NCBI GenBank assembly: GCA_014237395.1
Contig: JABZFP010000044.1
Location: 62,001-126,000 of the forward strand
Reading direction: 5' to 3'
DNA: 64,000 nucleotides
DNA from: Desulfobacteraceae bacterium
GTDB lineage: Bacteria > Desulfobacterota > Desulfobacteria > Desulfobacterales > UBA5852
Shown here: piece after piece, positions 42,498-52,374 of the stretch
Numbering within the stretch: the stretch's first letter is position 1
How the letters are laid out: the number at the start of each line of letters is the position of its first letter
The notes under the pieces: generated by a model
The model's input: only the letters and a program-made list of their open reading frames with translations
Told to the model about the DNA's origin: nothing
Database searches by the model: none
Program-made: the position numbers and the translations under genes

Positions 42498-45098
42498 ATG
42501 TCGATCATGTCTTCCATAAGAAACGCGCTGGATCGTTTTCTCCAGGGGACGTGTGATCATTTCAGCTGGCACCTGCCGGCCCCTCTGGGGCCTGGCGGGC
42601 GGTTGATGATGAAACTGCTTTTTTCGCACGTTTCCATCGAAGAGGATCAACTGGCCCTTATTCGCAATCTTCCGGATAACGCCGCCATCGTTTATATCAC
42701 CAAGCACAAAAGCCGGTTGGAACGGCTGTTTTTCCATTTCTACACGCACCGGCACGGATTGCCCTGCCCGGAAACCGCATTCTACTACCGCAGTTACCTG
42801 TGGCAGCCCGTGAGACGCCTGCTGCGCATCATGCTGGCCCATATCGTTTATTTCCGGCGCCATTTCAAACAGCCGGACCCCTTTGCCGGTGGCTATATCG
42901 CCCGCCAGATGGCGGCCGGCCATCCCGTCATGCTTTCCCTGGTGGAGTCCAACGAGTTTTACCGGCGCTACGTCCAATCCCAGACCGATCCCCTGCGATT
43001 CCTGGTGGAGCTGGAAAAACATTTGGAAAGACCGATCTGGCTGGTCCCGCAGCTGATGTTTTACAGTACCCGTCCGGTGTCGTCGCTTTCGGCCCCCCTG
43101 GTGGGATCGGATCCCCGTCCGAGTCTGGTGCGCAAATTATGGAAACTTATCCTCAATCCGGAAAAAATCCTGGTGGAGATTTCCGAGCCCATCAATCTCC
43201 AGCGATTTCTGATCAAGGTTGGCCGTGAAGACAAGACCGTCGACGCGCAGGCCATGGTGCTGCGGCATCGGTTGCTCAGCCAGATTACGCGGCATCGCCA
43301 GAGCATTACGGGCCCGATCCTCAAACCGGCGGAAGAGATCAAGCAGCATCTTCTGACCAACGAGCGTTTGCGGGCTTTTATGAAGTCCTGGGCCCGTCGG
43401 CGCAACATGTCGATTCCCCAGGTGCAGCGTGAAGCGCTTCAGTATGTGGAAGAAATCGCCGCCAAGCCCAATCCGCTGGTGGTCAAGTTCGGCATGGCTG
43501 CGGTGCGATGGATGCTCGACAACATGTTTGAGGGGGTCGACTTCAACCAGGAAGGATTCAACGCCGTCCGGCGGGCATCACGCAATGGCCCGCTGATTCT
43601 GATCCCTTGCCACAAAAGTCATGTGGACTACCTGGTGATTTCGTACCTCATGCACCACAACAACCTGCCCTGTCCCCATACCTTTGCCGGCGCCAATCTC
43701 GCCTTCTGGCCCATGGGGCCGGTTTTTCGACGGGTGGGCGCTTTTTTTGTGCGCCGTTCCTTTACCGGCGCTGTTTTCTACGCCAAGGTGTTTTCCGAGT
43801 ATATCCACATGCTTCTCGGTCAGGGGTTCAATATCGAAGTGTTTATCGAAGGCACCCGCAGCCGCAACGGCAAATTGCTGCTCCCGAAACTGGGCATGTT
43901 GTCGATTCTCCTGACGGCCATCCAGAACGGGGCCTGCCGCCACGTGACGTTCGTACCGATTTATATCGGTTACGACCGGGTGCCCGAGGTGGGGGCTTAT
44001 CTTCAGGAGGCGGAGGGGGGCAAGAAGGAGCCGGAGAGTTTCTGGCAAATGCTTCGGGCCCGGCGGGTATTGAAAAAGCGGTTCGGTAAGATTTACATCA
44101 AGTTCTGCGAACCCATCGCGTTGAAAGATCTCGAAAATGAATACGGGGCTCCGGTGCCGGACATGCGCGCCAAGGATATCCGGGCCCTCACACGCGATCT
44201 CGGCGACCGCGTGCTGCGCGCCATCGACCGCCACACGGTGGTGACGCCCCAGGCCCTCGTGTCGGCGGCCGTCCTCAACAGTGCCCATAAGGTCATCAGC
44301 CGTGAGCAGATTGACTTCAACATGGATACCTTCATGCGCCATATGGAAGCCATGAACGTGGCCCACGCGGAAACGCTGATGGTGGATCAGCGTCACGCGG
44401 CAACCCATATTTTAAATGGGTTTGTGCAGTCGAAATTTCTCCGCCCGGTTTCCAAAGAGGGTGCCCCTGGCCGGGAGGGGCACTACCATCTGACCATTGG
44501 CAAGCGGCCCGCCCTGGAGTATTACAAAAACAGCGGTATCGGCCCTTTTGTGCCGGCGGCCATGACGTCGCTGGCGATTCTTGCCAGGGACGCCTTTCAG
44601 TTCGCATCCACCGATCTTTACGACCGTTATCGTTTTCTGCAGACGCTTTTCCAGAATGAATTCGCCGCCGGCAACGGGGCCGCCATGGACACCCGCATTC
44701 GCAAGACGATCAAAGCCTTTATGGCCGACGCGATCCTGGTCCCGCATCCGAAACTGCCGGACACCTACAATCTGACCTCGGAAGGGTTCCGGAAACTGAA
44801 ATGTTTCGCCGGTTTTATGGCACCCTTTCTCGAATCCTATTGGATCGTCCTGACCTATTTCCAGGAGACCGACAACCCGTCCGAAGACGGGGCCGTTCGG
44901 TTGAAGCAGATTCAGCAGCTAGGCGTGAAATGTTACAAGCGCCAGGAGGTTGTTCGCAAGGAGGCGCTTTCCAAAATCAACTATCTCAACGCCGTGGATT
45001 TCTACCTGAAGAGTGACATCAAAAAAAGTGACAACGCGGCGGCCCTCAAAGAAACGGTCGAAACCCTTCGCGCCTACATGAAGCATCTCCCGCTTTGA
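42498..45098 (+). CDS. plsB: Glycerol-3-phosphate acyltransferase, PlsB type
   Basis: An 866-residue protein, a little longer than E. coli PlsB (807). The catalytic domain has the acyltransferase motif I PCHKSHVDYL (HX4D), motif II GAFFVRRSF, motif III FIEGTRSRNGK and motif IV VTFVPIYIGYD, and NFWP-like NLAFWPMGPVFRR is a PlsB mark. The first 280 residues hold a second, weaker acyltransferase-like region with HKSRLE in place of HX4D, as in PlsB-type proteins. It acylates the first position of glycerol 3-phosphate at the inner membrane with acyl-CoA or acyl-ACP. AGGG precedes ATG 42498, and a strong hairpin follows the gene. Confidence 0.93.
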   Translation: MSIMSSIRNALDRFLQGTCDHFSWHLPAPLGPGGRLMMKLLFSHVSIEEDQLALIRNLPDNAAIVYITKHKSRLERLFFHFYTHRHGLPCPETAFYYRSYLWQPVRRLLRIMLAHIVYFRRHFKQPDPFAGGYIARQMAAGHPVMLSLVESNEFYRRYVQSQTDPLRFLVELEKHLERPIWLVPQLMFYSTRPVSSLSAPLVGSDPRPSLVRKLWKLILNPEKILVEISEPINLQRFLIKVGREDKTVDAQAMVLRHRLLSQITRHRQSITGPILKPAEEIKQHLLTNERLRAFMKSWARRRNMSIPQVQREALQYVEEIAAKPNPLVVKFGMAAVRWMLDNMFEGVDFNQEGFNAVRRASRNGPLILIPCHKSHVDYLVISYLMHHNNLPCPHTFAGANLAFWPMGPVFRRVGAFFVRRSFTGAVFYAKVFSEYIHMLLGQGFNIEVFIEGTRSRNGKLLLPKLGMLSILLTAIQNGACRHVTFVPIYIGYDRVPEVGAYLQEAEGGKKEPESFWQMLRARRVLKKRFGKIYIKFCEPIALKDLENEYGAPVPDMRAKDIRALTRDLGDRVLRAIDRHTVVTPQALVSAAVLNSAHKVISREQIDFNMDTFMRHMEAMNVAHAETLMVDQRHAATHILNGFVQSKFLRPVSKEGAPGREGHYHLTIGKRPALEYYKNSGIGPFVPAAMTSLAILARDAFQFASTDLYDRYRFLQTLFQNEFAAGNGAAMDTRIRKTIKAFMADAILVPHPKLPDTYNLTSEGFRKLKCFAGFMAPFLESYWIVLTYFQETDNPSEDGAVRLKQIQQLGVKCYKRQEVVRKEALSKINYLNAVDFYLKSDIKKSDNAAALKETVETLRAYMKHLPL

Positions 45099-45128
45099 AC
45101 CGGATCAAGGACGCCCCGTCCTGCCGTG

Positions 45129-45169
45129 CCGGGGCCGATGCCTGCGCATCGCCGCCGGCATTTTATTTT
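45129..45169 (+). terminator. Rho-independent terminator after plsB
   Basis: CGATGC/GCATCG with a four-base loop lies at 45135-45151 and is extended by CCGG arms at 45129-45132 and 45155-45158. TTTTATTTT follows at 45161-45169. It is placed 30 bases after the plsB stop and fits an intrinsic terminator. Confidence 0.75.
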
Positions 45170-45383
45170 GCCACGATCACCATCCTGTGCTAAGGCGTTT
45201 AAAGGCGGCATTACTCCATTCCGATAGTGATTTTACACGGCATCCGATAGAACGGGTTGGTCTCTTTCCTATGGCGCCATACGGGAAGGGGTGACGGCGC
45301 CATATCTACGGGTTTGCTCTGCGGTCTCATCCCGATGACCGCATGGGGCGACGACGGACGACCAAACGTGCAAGGACATGCGA

Positions 45384-46718
45384 ATGACGACGGCACCTTC
45401 TCCTGAACGACCGGATGTTCCTTCTCCGGCAGAAATCCTGCAACGCCTGATTCGGTATGATACGACCAATCCCCCCGGCAACGAGACCGACTGTGTCATG
45501 CACATTCGTGATCTGCTTCGTTCATTCGGTATCGCATCCCGTGTGGTGGCCAAGACGGCGAATCGCGCCAACCTGGTGGCCCGGTTCAAGGGGCGTGGTG
45601 CGGCGCCCCCCCTGATGCTTTACGGCCATGCCGATGTCGTCACGACGGCCCACCAGGCATGGACCCATCCGCCTTTTGAGGGCAAGCAGGTCGATGGTTA
45701 TGTTTGGGGACGTGGGGCGCTGGATATGAAAGGCGGTATATCCATGATGCTGTCGGCGCTGCTGGACGCGGTTTCCCGGGGGGTTCAGCCAGCCGGCGAT
45801 ATCCTGCTGGTGATTGTGAGTGATGAGGAGGCCGGCGGCAGCATGGGCGCCGGGTTTCTTGTGGAACGCTATCCGGAATTGTTCGAGGGCGTCCGTTATG
45901 CCCTGGGAGAATTCGGTGGCCATACGACCTATATCGGTTCGCAACGCTTTTACCCCATTCAAATTGCCGAGAAGCAATTGTGTTGGATGAAGGCGACGGT
46001 CCGCGGGCCCGGTGGACACGGCTCGCGGCCCATGCGCGACGGCGCCATGGCCCGCCTGGGGCGGATGCTGACGGCCATCGATCGACGTCGTCTGCCGGTG
46101 CACGTTACCCCTGTTGCGCGACAGATGGTGAACACCATGGCGGCGGCCCTGCCCGGACTGCGCGGCGCCGTGCTGCGCCACCTGTGCAATCCGCGTCTGA
46201 CCGATCTGTTGTTGAAGGTGATGGGGGAAAACGGCAAGACCCTTGAACCACTTTTTCACAACACGGTGAACGCCACGATCGTTGCCGGCGGCGAGAAGAT
46301 CAATGTGGTCCCCAGCGAAATCCAGGTCGATCTGGACGGACGACTGCTGCCGGGGTTTGGCCCCGAAGACGTCATCGCGGAATTGCGACAGATTTTAGGA
46401 AGCACGATTGACCTGGCCGTAACCCGATACGAGCCGGGCATTTCTGCTCCGGACATGCATCTGTTCGGATTTCTGGCCGATGTGATTCGACGGATCGATC
46501 CTGGCGGTGTGCCGGTGCCCTTGCTGATGCCGGCATTTACCGATGCCCGCTATTTCGCCCGCATCGGCATCCAGACTTATGGATTTACCCCCATGAAACT
46601 GCCGCGGGATTTCAAATTTTTTGAAACCATTCACGGGGCGGACGAACGTATTCCGGTGGCGGCGCTCGAGTTCGGTGCCCGGGCGATGCGGGAAGCGATC
46701 GTGCATTACGCGGGATGA
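45384..46718 (+). CDS. M20 family metallopeptidase (ArgE/DapE/ACY1 type)
   Basis: A 444-residue zinc amidohydrolase. YGHADVV gives the first His, WGRGALDMKGG the bridging Asp, VSDEEAGGS the catalytic and ligand Glu residues, and FETIHGADERIP the last His. Residues 200-310 form the dimerisation domain with GPGGHGSRPMRDGA. Such enzymes cleave acetyl, succinyl or dipeptide amide bonds, and the substrate is not fixed by motif. The ATG at 45384 has AAGGA seven bases upstream; ATG 45378 has it only one base away. Its stop overlaps an ATG of the MATE frame. Confidence 0.88.
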   Translation: MTTAPSPERPDVPSPAEILQRLIRYDTTNPPGNETDCVMHIRDLLRSFGIASRVVAKTANRANLVARFKGRGAAPPLMLYGHADVVTTAHQAWTHPPFEGKQVDGYVWGRGALDMKGGISMMLSALLDAVSRGVQPAGDILLVIVSDEEAGGSMGAGFLVERYPELFEGVRYALGEFGGHTTYIGSQRFYPIQIAEKQLCWMKATVRGPGGHGSRPMRDGAMARLGRMLTAIDRRRLPVHVTPVARQMVNTMAAALPGLRGAVLRHLCNPRLTDLLLKVMGENGKTLEPLFHNTVNATIVAGGEKINVVPSEIQVDLDGRLLPGFGPEDVIAELRQILGSTIDLAVTRYEPGISAPDMHLFGFLADVIRRIDPGGVPVPLLMPAFTDARYFARIGIQTYGFTPMKLPRDFKFFETIHGADERIPVAALEFGARAMREAIVHYAG

Positions 46719-46858
46719 CCCAAGCGGGCGCGACCCAGCATGTCGTTATCCCCGCTCTATCTCACCCTTTTTCCCCAAGACGATGGCCGCCGCTGGTGCC
46801 GATGCGGCCGAACGGATGCCGTTGCCACCATTTTTTTGGAGAAGACAGGACGGATCGT

Positions 46859-48223
46859 TTGGAGTCTGAGCCGCTGACATCGGTCGACCACCCGTTTAAA
46901 AAAGCCCCCCACAAAACATTGGTGATCCTGTCGATTCCGGTTCTGTTTTCCCTGGTGGCCGAGCCCGTGACCGGATTGGTCGACACGGCTTTCATTGCCC
47001 GCCTCGGTTCTTCCCCGCTGGCCGCCCTGGGAGTGGGCACCACCATCCTCTCGGGAATCTTCTGGGTATTCAACTTTCTGGGGGTCGGTTCGCAGACGGA
47101 AGTGGCCCGACGACTGGGCCGGGAGGACCGCTCCATGGCGGCGGCCATCAGCACGCTGGCCCTGTTGCTGGGTGTGATATGCGGGTTTTTGCTCATCGGC
47201 CTCGGTCTTTTTCTCATCCCTTGGACCGTCCGGGCCATGGGAGCCACGGGAGACGTCTTTGACCAGGCCGTCCAGTACATGGTCATTCGCGTTTTTGGCG
47301 CACCGGCGGTGCTGGTGACACTGGCGGCTTTCGGCGTTCTGCGGGGGCTGCAGAACATGCGAACACCGCTTAAGATCGCGGTGGGGTTGAATGTCGTCAA
47401 CATCGCGCTGGACCCCGTGCTCATTTTTGGGTGGGGGCCGGTACCGCCCCTGGGGATCGCCGGGGCCGCCCTGGCCAGTGTCGTCAGCCAGTGGCTGGGC
47501 GCGCTTTGGGCCGTGGCGGCCATGCAGGCCACCCTCGGCTTCAATTTCCGGTTGAAAGGGCAGGACGTGCTGCGGTTGTTTCATATCGGCGGCGATCTTT
47601 TCCTGCGGACCGGTTTTTTGATGGGGTTCCTGGTGTTGACCACCCGAGCGGCTACGCAAATCGGGCCGGACAGTGGCGCCGCCCACCAGGCCATTCGTCA
47701 GGTGTGGGTCATGAGCGCCTTGCTGCTGGATGCCTTCGCCATTTCCGGGCAGAGCCTGATCGGTTTTTTCATGGGAGGCGGCCGCGTGGACGATGCGCGC
47801 CGGGTGGCGTGGGTGGTCTGCCAATGGAGTGTCGGGGCCGGTTTGGCGATCGGGGGCAGCATGTTGCTGGGGCGGGAACTCGCGGCGGCTGCACTGGTGC
47901 CGCTGACCGCCCGGCCGGTGTTCTTCCCGGCATGGACGATGGCCATCCTGGTTCAACCGGCCAACGCCCTGGCGTTTGCCAGTGACGGGATTCATTGGGG
48001 CAGTGGCGACTTTCGCTATCTTCGCAACGTGATGATGGGGGTAACCCTGGCGGGCGGTCTGGCCCTCCTGACACTGGATTTGGCCCGACCCGACGCGCTG
48101 GTCTGGATCTGGGGCATCACCGGGGGATGGATCGTGGGCCGGGCCGCTTTCGGGGTGCTGCGCATCTGGCCCGGCGTCGGACAAAGTCCGTTTGCGCCGA
48201 AGGATAAAGTCTGGCATAAATAA
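46859..48223 (+). CDS. MATE-family multidrug/metabolite exporter (DinF-like)
   Basis: A 454-residue protein with about twelve membrane spans. The start MESEPLTSVDHPFKKAPHKTLVI leads to LSIPVLFSLVAEPVTGLVDTAFIARLG, the usual DinF/MATE opening, and TPLKIAVGLNVVNIALDPVLIFG is a conserved MATE segment. Transport is driven by proton or sodium gradients. The frame is open back to 46715, overlapping the M20 stop, but those extra 48 residues do not look like protein, so TTG 46859 (AGGA eight bases upstream) is preferred. FabI follows after 57 bases. Confidence 0.9.
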   Translation: MESEPLTSVDHPFKKAPHKTLVILSIPVLFSLVAEPVTGLVDTAFIARLGSSPLAALGVGTTILSGIFWVFNFLGVGSQTEVARRLGREDRSMAAAISTLALLLGVICGFLLIGLGLFLIPWTVRAMGATGDVFDQAVQYMVIRVFGAPAVLVTLAAFGVLRGLQNMRTPLKIAVGLNVVNIALDPVLIFGWGPVPPLGIAGAALASVVSQWLGALWAVAAMQATLGFNFRLKGQDVLRLFHIGGDLFLRTGFLMGFLVLTTRAATQIGPDSGAAHQAIRQVWVMSALLLDAFAISGQSLIGFFMGGGRVDDARRVAWVVCQWSVGAGLAIGGSMLLGRELAAAALVPLTARPVFFPAWTMAILVQPANALAFASDGIHWGSGDFRYLRNVMMGVTLAGGLALLTLDLARPDALVWIWGITGGWIVGRAAFGVLRIWPGVGQSPFAPKDKVWHK

Positions 48224-48280
48224 GGGGCACGACCGGTTGGCCGGAAACGATATCCATTTTACACCATCGAGGGATGCCCA

Positions 48281-49180
48281 ATGCTTGCAATTGATTTGCA
48301 GGGCCGCCGCGCCCTGGTGGCCGGGGTGGCCGATGACAAGGGGTACGGGTTTGCCATTGCCAAAGCCCTGGCGGAGGCGGGGGCTTCGGTGTCCGTGGGA
48401 ACATGGCCGCCGACCTGGAATATCTTCGCTAAACTGATCGAACGTGGCAAGTTGGACCGCTCGCGCACCATGCGCGACGGCCGCCTGCTGGAATTTGAAC
48501 GCATCTATCCGCTGGATGCGGCTTTTGACACGCTGGACGACGTCCCGGAGGACATTCGGACCAACAAACGGTACCGCGATGTCGGCGATTATACCATTGC
48601 CGGCCTGGTGTCCCAATGGCGCAGGGATTTCGGGGACGAATCGCTGGATATCGTGGTGCATTCGCTGGCCAACGGTCCCGAAGTGCGCAACCCCCTCATC
48701 GAAACCAGCCGCAGCGGCTACCTGGCGGCCTTGAGTGTCAGCGCCTATTCTATGGTGGCCATGGTGCGCCACCTGGCGCCCTTGATGTCGCCCGGCGGCG
48801 CTTTCATGGCCCTGTCCTACTTGGCCGGTCAACGGGTCATCCCCGGCTACGGCGGCGGCATGAGTTCCGCCAAGGCCGCCCTGGAAAGTGATGTCCGGGT
48901 TCTGGCCCACGAGGCCGGCCGCCGCTATGGTCTGCGGGTGAACTGTATTTCGGCCGGCCCGCTGGCCTCACGCGCGGCTTCGGCCATTGGCGAGATCGAT
49001 CGCATGGTGGATTATGTGGCCCGGAATACGCCCCTTGCGGCGTCTTTGCGTTCGAACGAGGTCGGGCAGGCCGCGGCCTTTCTTTGCAGTCCACTGGCCA
49101 GCGGGATCACCGGGACGGTACTGTATGTGGACAAGGGGTACCATGCCATGGGGATGCCCGTCGATCAGAGTTTGCTCTAA
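48281..49180 (+). CDS. fabI: Enoyl-ACP reductase (NADH), plant/apicoplast-like FabI
   Basis: A 299-residue short-chain reductase, longer than E. coli FabI (262). The Rossmann start is LVAGVADDKGYGFAIAKALAEAG, and the insertion TNKRYRDVGDYTI and the catalytic segment LSYLAGQRVIPGYGGGMSSAK have the form typical of plant and apicomplexan ENR, with Tyr and Lys eight positions apart rather than seven as in E. coli. It reduces the double bond of enoyl-ACP in the last step of each fatty acid cycle. GAGGG stands before ATG 48281. Confidence 0.94.
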   Translation: MLAIDLQGRRALVAGVADDKGYGFAIAKALAEAGASVSVGTWPPTWNIFAKLIERGKLDRSRTMRDGRLLEFERIYPLDAAFDTLDDVPEDIRTNKRYRDVGDYTIAGLVSQWRRDFGDESLDIVVHSLANGPEVRNPLIETSRSGYLAALSVSAYSMVAMVRHLAPLMSPGGAFMALSYLAGQRVIPGYGGGMSSAKAALESDVRVLAHEAGRRYGLRVNCISAGPLASRAASAIGEIDRMVDYVARNTPLAASLRSNEVGQAAAFLCSPLASGITGTVLYVDKGYHAMGMPVDQSLL

Positions 49181-49210
49181 CGTTTTCAGGCTTATGGTAG
49201 AAAGGGATTC

Positions 49211-49633
49211 ATGATGAAAAAGGTGCTATGCCCTGCCAGGGGATTGGTGGTCACAGGGATGGTATGGCTGCTGCTGGTAGGCCTGCCAATGACGGTCCTG
49301 GCGCAGTCGCTTCCTTTTTCCGTGGCGCGGCTGGTGGTTTGTGAAAATGTCCAGGATCGCACGCCCGTCAATGTGATGGAAGTCTTCCCGGCGGGGACGG
49401 AAAGGGTTTTCTGCTTTTTAGAGGCACGCGATATACCGGCGGCCACGGAAATCAAAATGGCCTGGTATCACGAGGAGCAGGAAGTGGCCCGTGTTCCGTT
49501 GACCATCGGACCGAGCCCCCGCTGGCGCACGTATACCAGCAAAATGACCATGGGCCGGAAAGGCAACTGGAAAGTCTATCTGCTGGACAGTGCCGACAAT
49601 TCCCTGGCATCCGTTCAATTTGTGCTGGAATAG
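49211..49633 (+). CDS. DUF2914 exported protein
   Basis: A 140-residue protein with an N-terminal signal (VVTGMVWLLLVGLPMTVLAQS). The mature part has VARLVVCENVQDRTPVNV, FCFLEARDIP, EIKMAWYHEEQEVAR and GKWKVYLLD-type strands (here NWKVYLLDSAD), as in the DUF2914 domain. The fold is a small beta sandwich of unknown role. It starts 30 bases after fabI and ends 74 bases before the GGDEF gene, so it may share a transcript with either. Confidence 0.8.
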   Translation: MMKKVLCPARGLVVTGMVWLLLVGLPMTVLAQSLPFSVARLVVCENVQDRTPVNVMEVFPAGTERVFCFLEARDIPAATEIKMAWYHEEQEVARVPLTIGPSPRWRTYTSKMTMGRKGNWKVYLLDSADNSLASVQFVLE

Positions 49634-49707
49634 AGCGGCGCCAGGTTCGCCCGATCATGAGGGCGGTGACGCGATGCGCATCAATCCGGGGAGGGCGCCC
49701 TTTTCGC

Positions 49708-50553
49708 ATGCGTGATTTCATCGAGGGACAAGGCAAGGCCATTATCCTATCGATCGGCCTGGCGTCGGTGGCCGTGGTGGGGGTGCTGGATTACCTGACG
49801 GGCAGTCATGTCACGCTTACGGCCATCTATCTGCTGCCGGTCTATTTCGTCGCCTGGCATGGCGGCGCGGGAGCCGGTGTGTTGCTGGCGTTGTGCTGCG
49901 CTGCGGCCTGGCTGGCGGCCGGCCATTATGCCGGGCGTCTGTTTTCTTCCACCCTGGTCATGCTGTGGCAGTTTATTTCGCTAACCGTCATTGCCGGCGC
50001 GTTCGCGATTCTGCTGGCGCGTCTGCGCAAGGCGCAGTCGCGAACCCGAGCGCTGTCACTGGTGGATTTTTTGACGGGCGCTCTGAACAGCCGGGCGTTC
50101 TACAATCTTGTGGAAAACGAGCATCGCAAGAGTGCACGTTATAAACGGCCGTTGACCCTGGCCTATATCGGACTGGATCATTTCAAACGGGTGAACAGCC
50201 GTTTCGGTCACACGGTCGGCGACATGGTGTTGCAGCGGGTGGCCCGCACGATGATGAGGTACTTGCGCGCCACCGACCGTGTGGCGCGTCTGGGGGGGGA
50301 TGAATTTGTCATTCTGCTGCCGGAAACGGATCTCGACGCCGCCAAAGTCGTTCTTCCCAAAATTTGCGACCAGCTGGCCGAAGAAATGGAAGACAAGGGC
50401 TGGCCGCTGACACTCAGTGTGGCCGTGATCACCTTCTTCCATGTGCCCCCCTCGGCGCGCGCCATGATCAAGATGGCGGAAAAATTGATGTGGGCCATCA
50501 AGCGGGATGGCAAAAATGCTATTCGCTACGCGACCTACAAAGGCGAATCCTGA
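49708..50553 (+). CDS. Membrane diguanylate cyclase
   Basis: A 281-residue protein with about four membrane spans in residues 1-110 (an MASE-like membrane domain) and a GGDEF domain. LVDFLTGALNSRAF opens the domain, LGLDHFKRVN is present as YIGLDHFKRVNSRFGH, and the active site is LGGDEFVI. The RxxD inhibitory site is not obvious, since the residues before GGDEF read RATDRVARLGGDEF. It makes cyclic di-GMP from two GTP. ATG 49708 has GGGGAGGG upstream; an earlier in-frame ATG at 49657 adds little protein-like sequence. Confidence 0.88.
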   Translation: MRDFIEGQGKAIILSIGLASVAVVGVLDYLTGSHVTLTAIYLLPVYFVAWHGGAGAGVLLALCCAAAWLAAGHYAGRLFSSTLVMLWQFISLTVIAGAFAILLARLRKAQSRTRALSLVDFLTGALNSRAFYNLVENEHRKSARYKRPLTLAYIGLDHFKRVNSRFGHTVGDMVLQRVARTMMRYLRATDRVARLGGDEFVILLPETDLDAAKVVLPKICDQLAEEMEDKGWPLTLSVAVITFFHVPPSARAMIKMAEKLMWAIKRDGKNAIRYATYKGES

Positions 50554-50625
50554 TCCCGATGGTGATGTCCCACCTCCGCTCCGTTGCCTGCCACTTCATT
50601 TCGGCAAAAGCCTGACCGGTATTTT

Positions 50626-52374
50626 TTATGGACGGAAAGGCATGCAGAGGCGCGGGTAGTACGTTCCGTTGGCCAGGAGGGCATCGTGATGGCCTTCTTC
50701 CACGATGCGGCCGTTTTCCAGAATGGCGATGCGGTCCATGCGGTGGAGATCCACCGGCCGGTGGGTAATCAACAGCATCGTGTGGTGCGCTGTCAGATCG
50801 TACAGGGTGGCCATCACCTGCTGCTCCGTGACACGGTCCAGACCCTCGGTGGGTTCATCCAGCAGCCATACCGGCGCGTTTTGCAAAACTGCCTGGGCAA
50901 TGGCCATGCGCCGTGCTTCCCCGCCTGAGAGATGATGCCCGGCTTCCCCGATCCAGGTATCCAGTCCCCGGGGAAGGGCGGACACGAAACGATCCAGCCG
51001 GGCCTTCCCCAGGGCCTCCCAGAGGCGATCATCATCGGCGTCGGGTCCGGCCAGGCGCAGATTGTCCCTTAGGGTGGCGTTGAACAGGTGGGACTGCTGC
51101 GATACCACGGCCATTCCCCGCCGCAGACGCGCTTCGCTTAAGGTCCGGATATCCTGCCCTCCCACGAGAATGTGCCCAGCGTCTACGTCCCAGAATCTTA
51201 CCAGCAAGTTGACCAGCGTCGATTTGCCGGCCCCGGTGGCCCCCATGACGGCCACCCGCTCGCCCTGGTCGATCCGCAGGGTGAAGTTCGTCAGAACATC
51301 GGGTGTCTGGCGGTCGTAGCGAAAGGTTACCCCTTCGAAGACAATGTCATGATTGGCGGGTGAAGCGGATCGAGACGGGAAGGTCACGGCGGGCACCTGT
51401 TCGATGATCTCTGTCAGGCGCCGCGACGCTTCCCGGGTGCGGCTGAGATACTGAAAAGCGGTCGGCAGCGACCAGACGACCTCGAAAGCGGCCAGGGCGG
51501 CAAAGGCCATCATGGCCAGGATGGCGCCGTCCAGCTGGCCATGTTCCACGCGACCGGCCCCCAGAAAGAGCACGGTGCCGACCGTGGCACCGGACAACAG
51601 GGTCAGTCCGGCCGACGTGGCGCCGCTGATGTGGCTCATGCGGGCCTGGGTCCGGATCAGGGCTTCCTGGCATTTTTCGATTTTTCGCAGGTGGCGCTCG
51701 GCGGCATTGAATACCAGCAGTTCCGCCAGACCTTGCAGGCCTTCGACCGTATGAATGCGCAACCATGCGGAATGCCGGGCCAGGTCCCGGCCCGGTGCGC
51801 GGCCGGCACGGCTGGCAACCATCGGCAGAAAGAACCCCGCCGCGGCCATTCCGGAAAAAAGCGCCAGAGCCGCGGCCCGGTCAAACCGCCAGAACAAAGC
51901 GGTCACCAGCAGGGCCATCACCAGGGCCACCAGACCGGGGGTCAGCACCCGGATGTAAAGGTTGTCCAGGGCATCGATGTCGGCAACGATCCGGTTCAGG
52001 ATATCCCCGGATCGATAGGCGCCCAGGCGAGCCGGTGCCAGCGGTTCCAGGCGCAGATAGAACCAGGTTCGCAGGCTTTCGAGAATGCGGAAGGTAACGT
52101 CATGGTTGACGACGCGTTCCGCGTAACGCCCGGCCGTGCGTGAAATGGCAAAGATGCGGATGCCGACACTGGGGTACCACAGGTTGAACAGGTGGGCGGT
52201 CAGGGGCGAGAGCCCGGCCAAGGCGGCCGCCGAAATGAACCAGCCGGCAAGTCCTAGAAGAGCGATGCCGGCCGCACCGGCCAGGCAGGCCAGAAGAAGG
52301 CCGAGAACCACCCAGGCCCGGTGGGGCCGCAGCAGGTGCAGGAACGGGGTCAGCAGGCCCTTCGGGTCAGCCAT
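50626..52374 (-). CDS. cydC: CydC subunit of the cysteine/glutathione exporter for cytochrome bd assembly
   Basis: A 582-residue ABC half-transporter: six membrane spans in residues 15-300 and an ATPase domain with Walker A GATGAGKST, the signature LSGGEARRMAIAQA and Walker B VWLLDEPTEGLD. YAERVVNHDVTFRILESLR and the AGWFISAAALAG segment are CydC-type. With CydD it moves reduced thiols into the periplasm, which cytochrome bd needs for heme insertion. Its start lies eight bases inside the end of cydD, so the two are translationally coupled. Confidence 0.93.
   Translation of the reverse strand: MADPKGLLTPFLHLLRPHRAWVVLGLLLACLAGAAGIALLGLAGWFISAAALAGLSPLTAHLFNLWYPSVGIRIFAISRTAGRYAERVVNHDVTFRILESLRTWFYLRLEPLAPARLGAYRSGDILNRIVADIDALDNLYIRVLTPGLVALVMALLVTALFWRFDRAAALALFSGMAAAGFFLPMVASRAGRAPGRDLARHSAWLRIHTVEGLQGLAELLVFNAAERHLRKIEKCQEALIRTQARMSHISGATSAGLTLLSGATVGTVLFLGAGRVEHGQLDGAILAMMAFAALAAFEVVWSLPTAFQYLSRTREASRRLTEIIEQVPAVTFPSRSASPANHDIVFEGVTFRYDRQTPDVLTNFTLRIDQGERVAVMGATGAGKSTLVNLLVRFWDVDAGHILVGGQDIRTLSEARLRRGMAVVSQQSHLFNATLRDNLRLAGPDADDDRLWEALGKARLDRFVSALPRGLDTWIGEAGHHLSGGEARRMAIAQAVLQNAPVWLLDEPTEGLDRVTEQQVMATLYDLTAHHTMLLITHRPVDLHRMDRIAILENGRIVEEGHHDALLANGTYYPRLCMPFRP

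Noticed and set aside
46757..48910. 717-residue frame on the minus strand opposite the MATE and fabI genes
   Set aside because: It is rich in His, Gln and Arg and Gly, the hallmark of an antisense shadow of GC-rich genes, and the opposite strand holds two clear enzymes.
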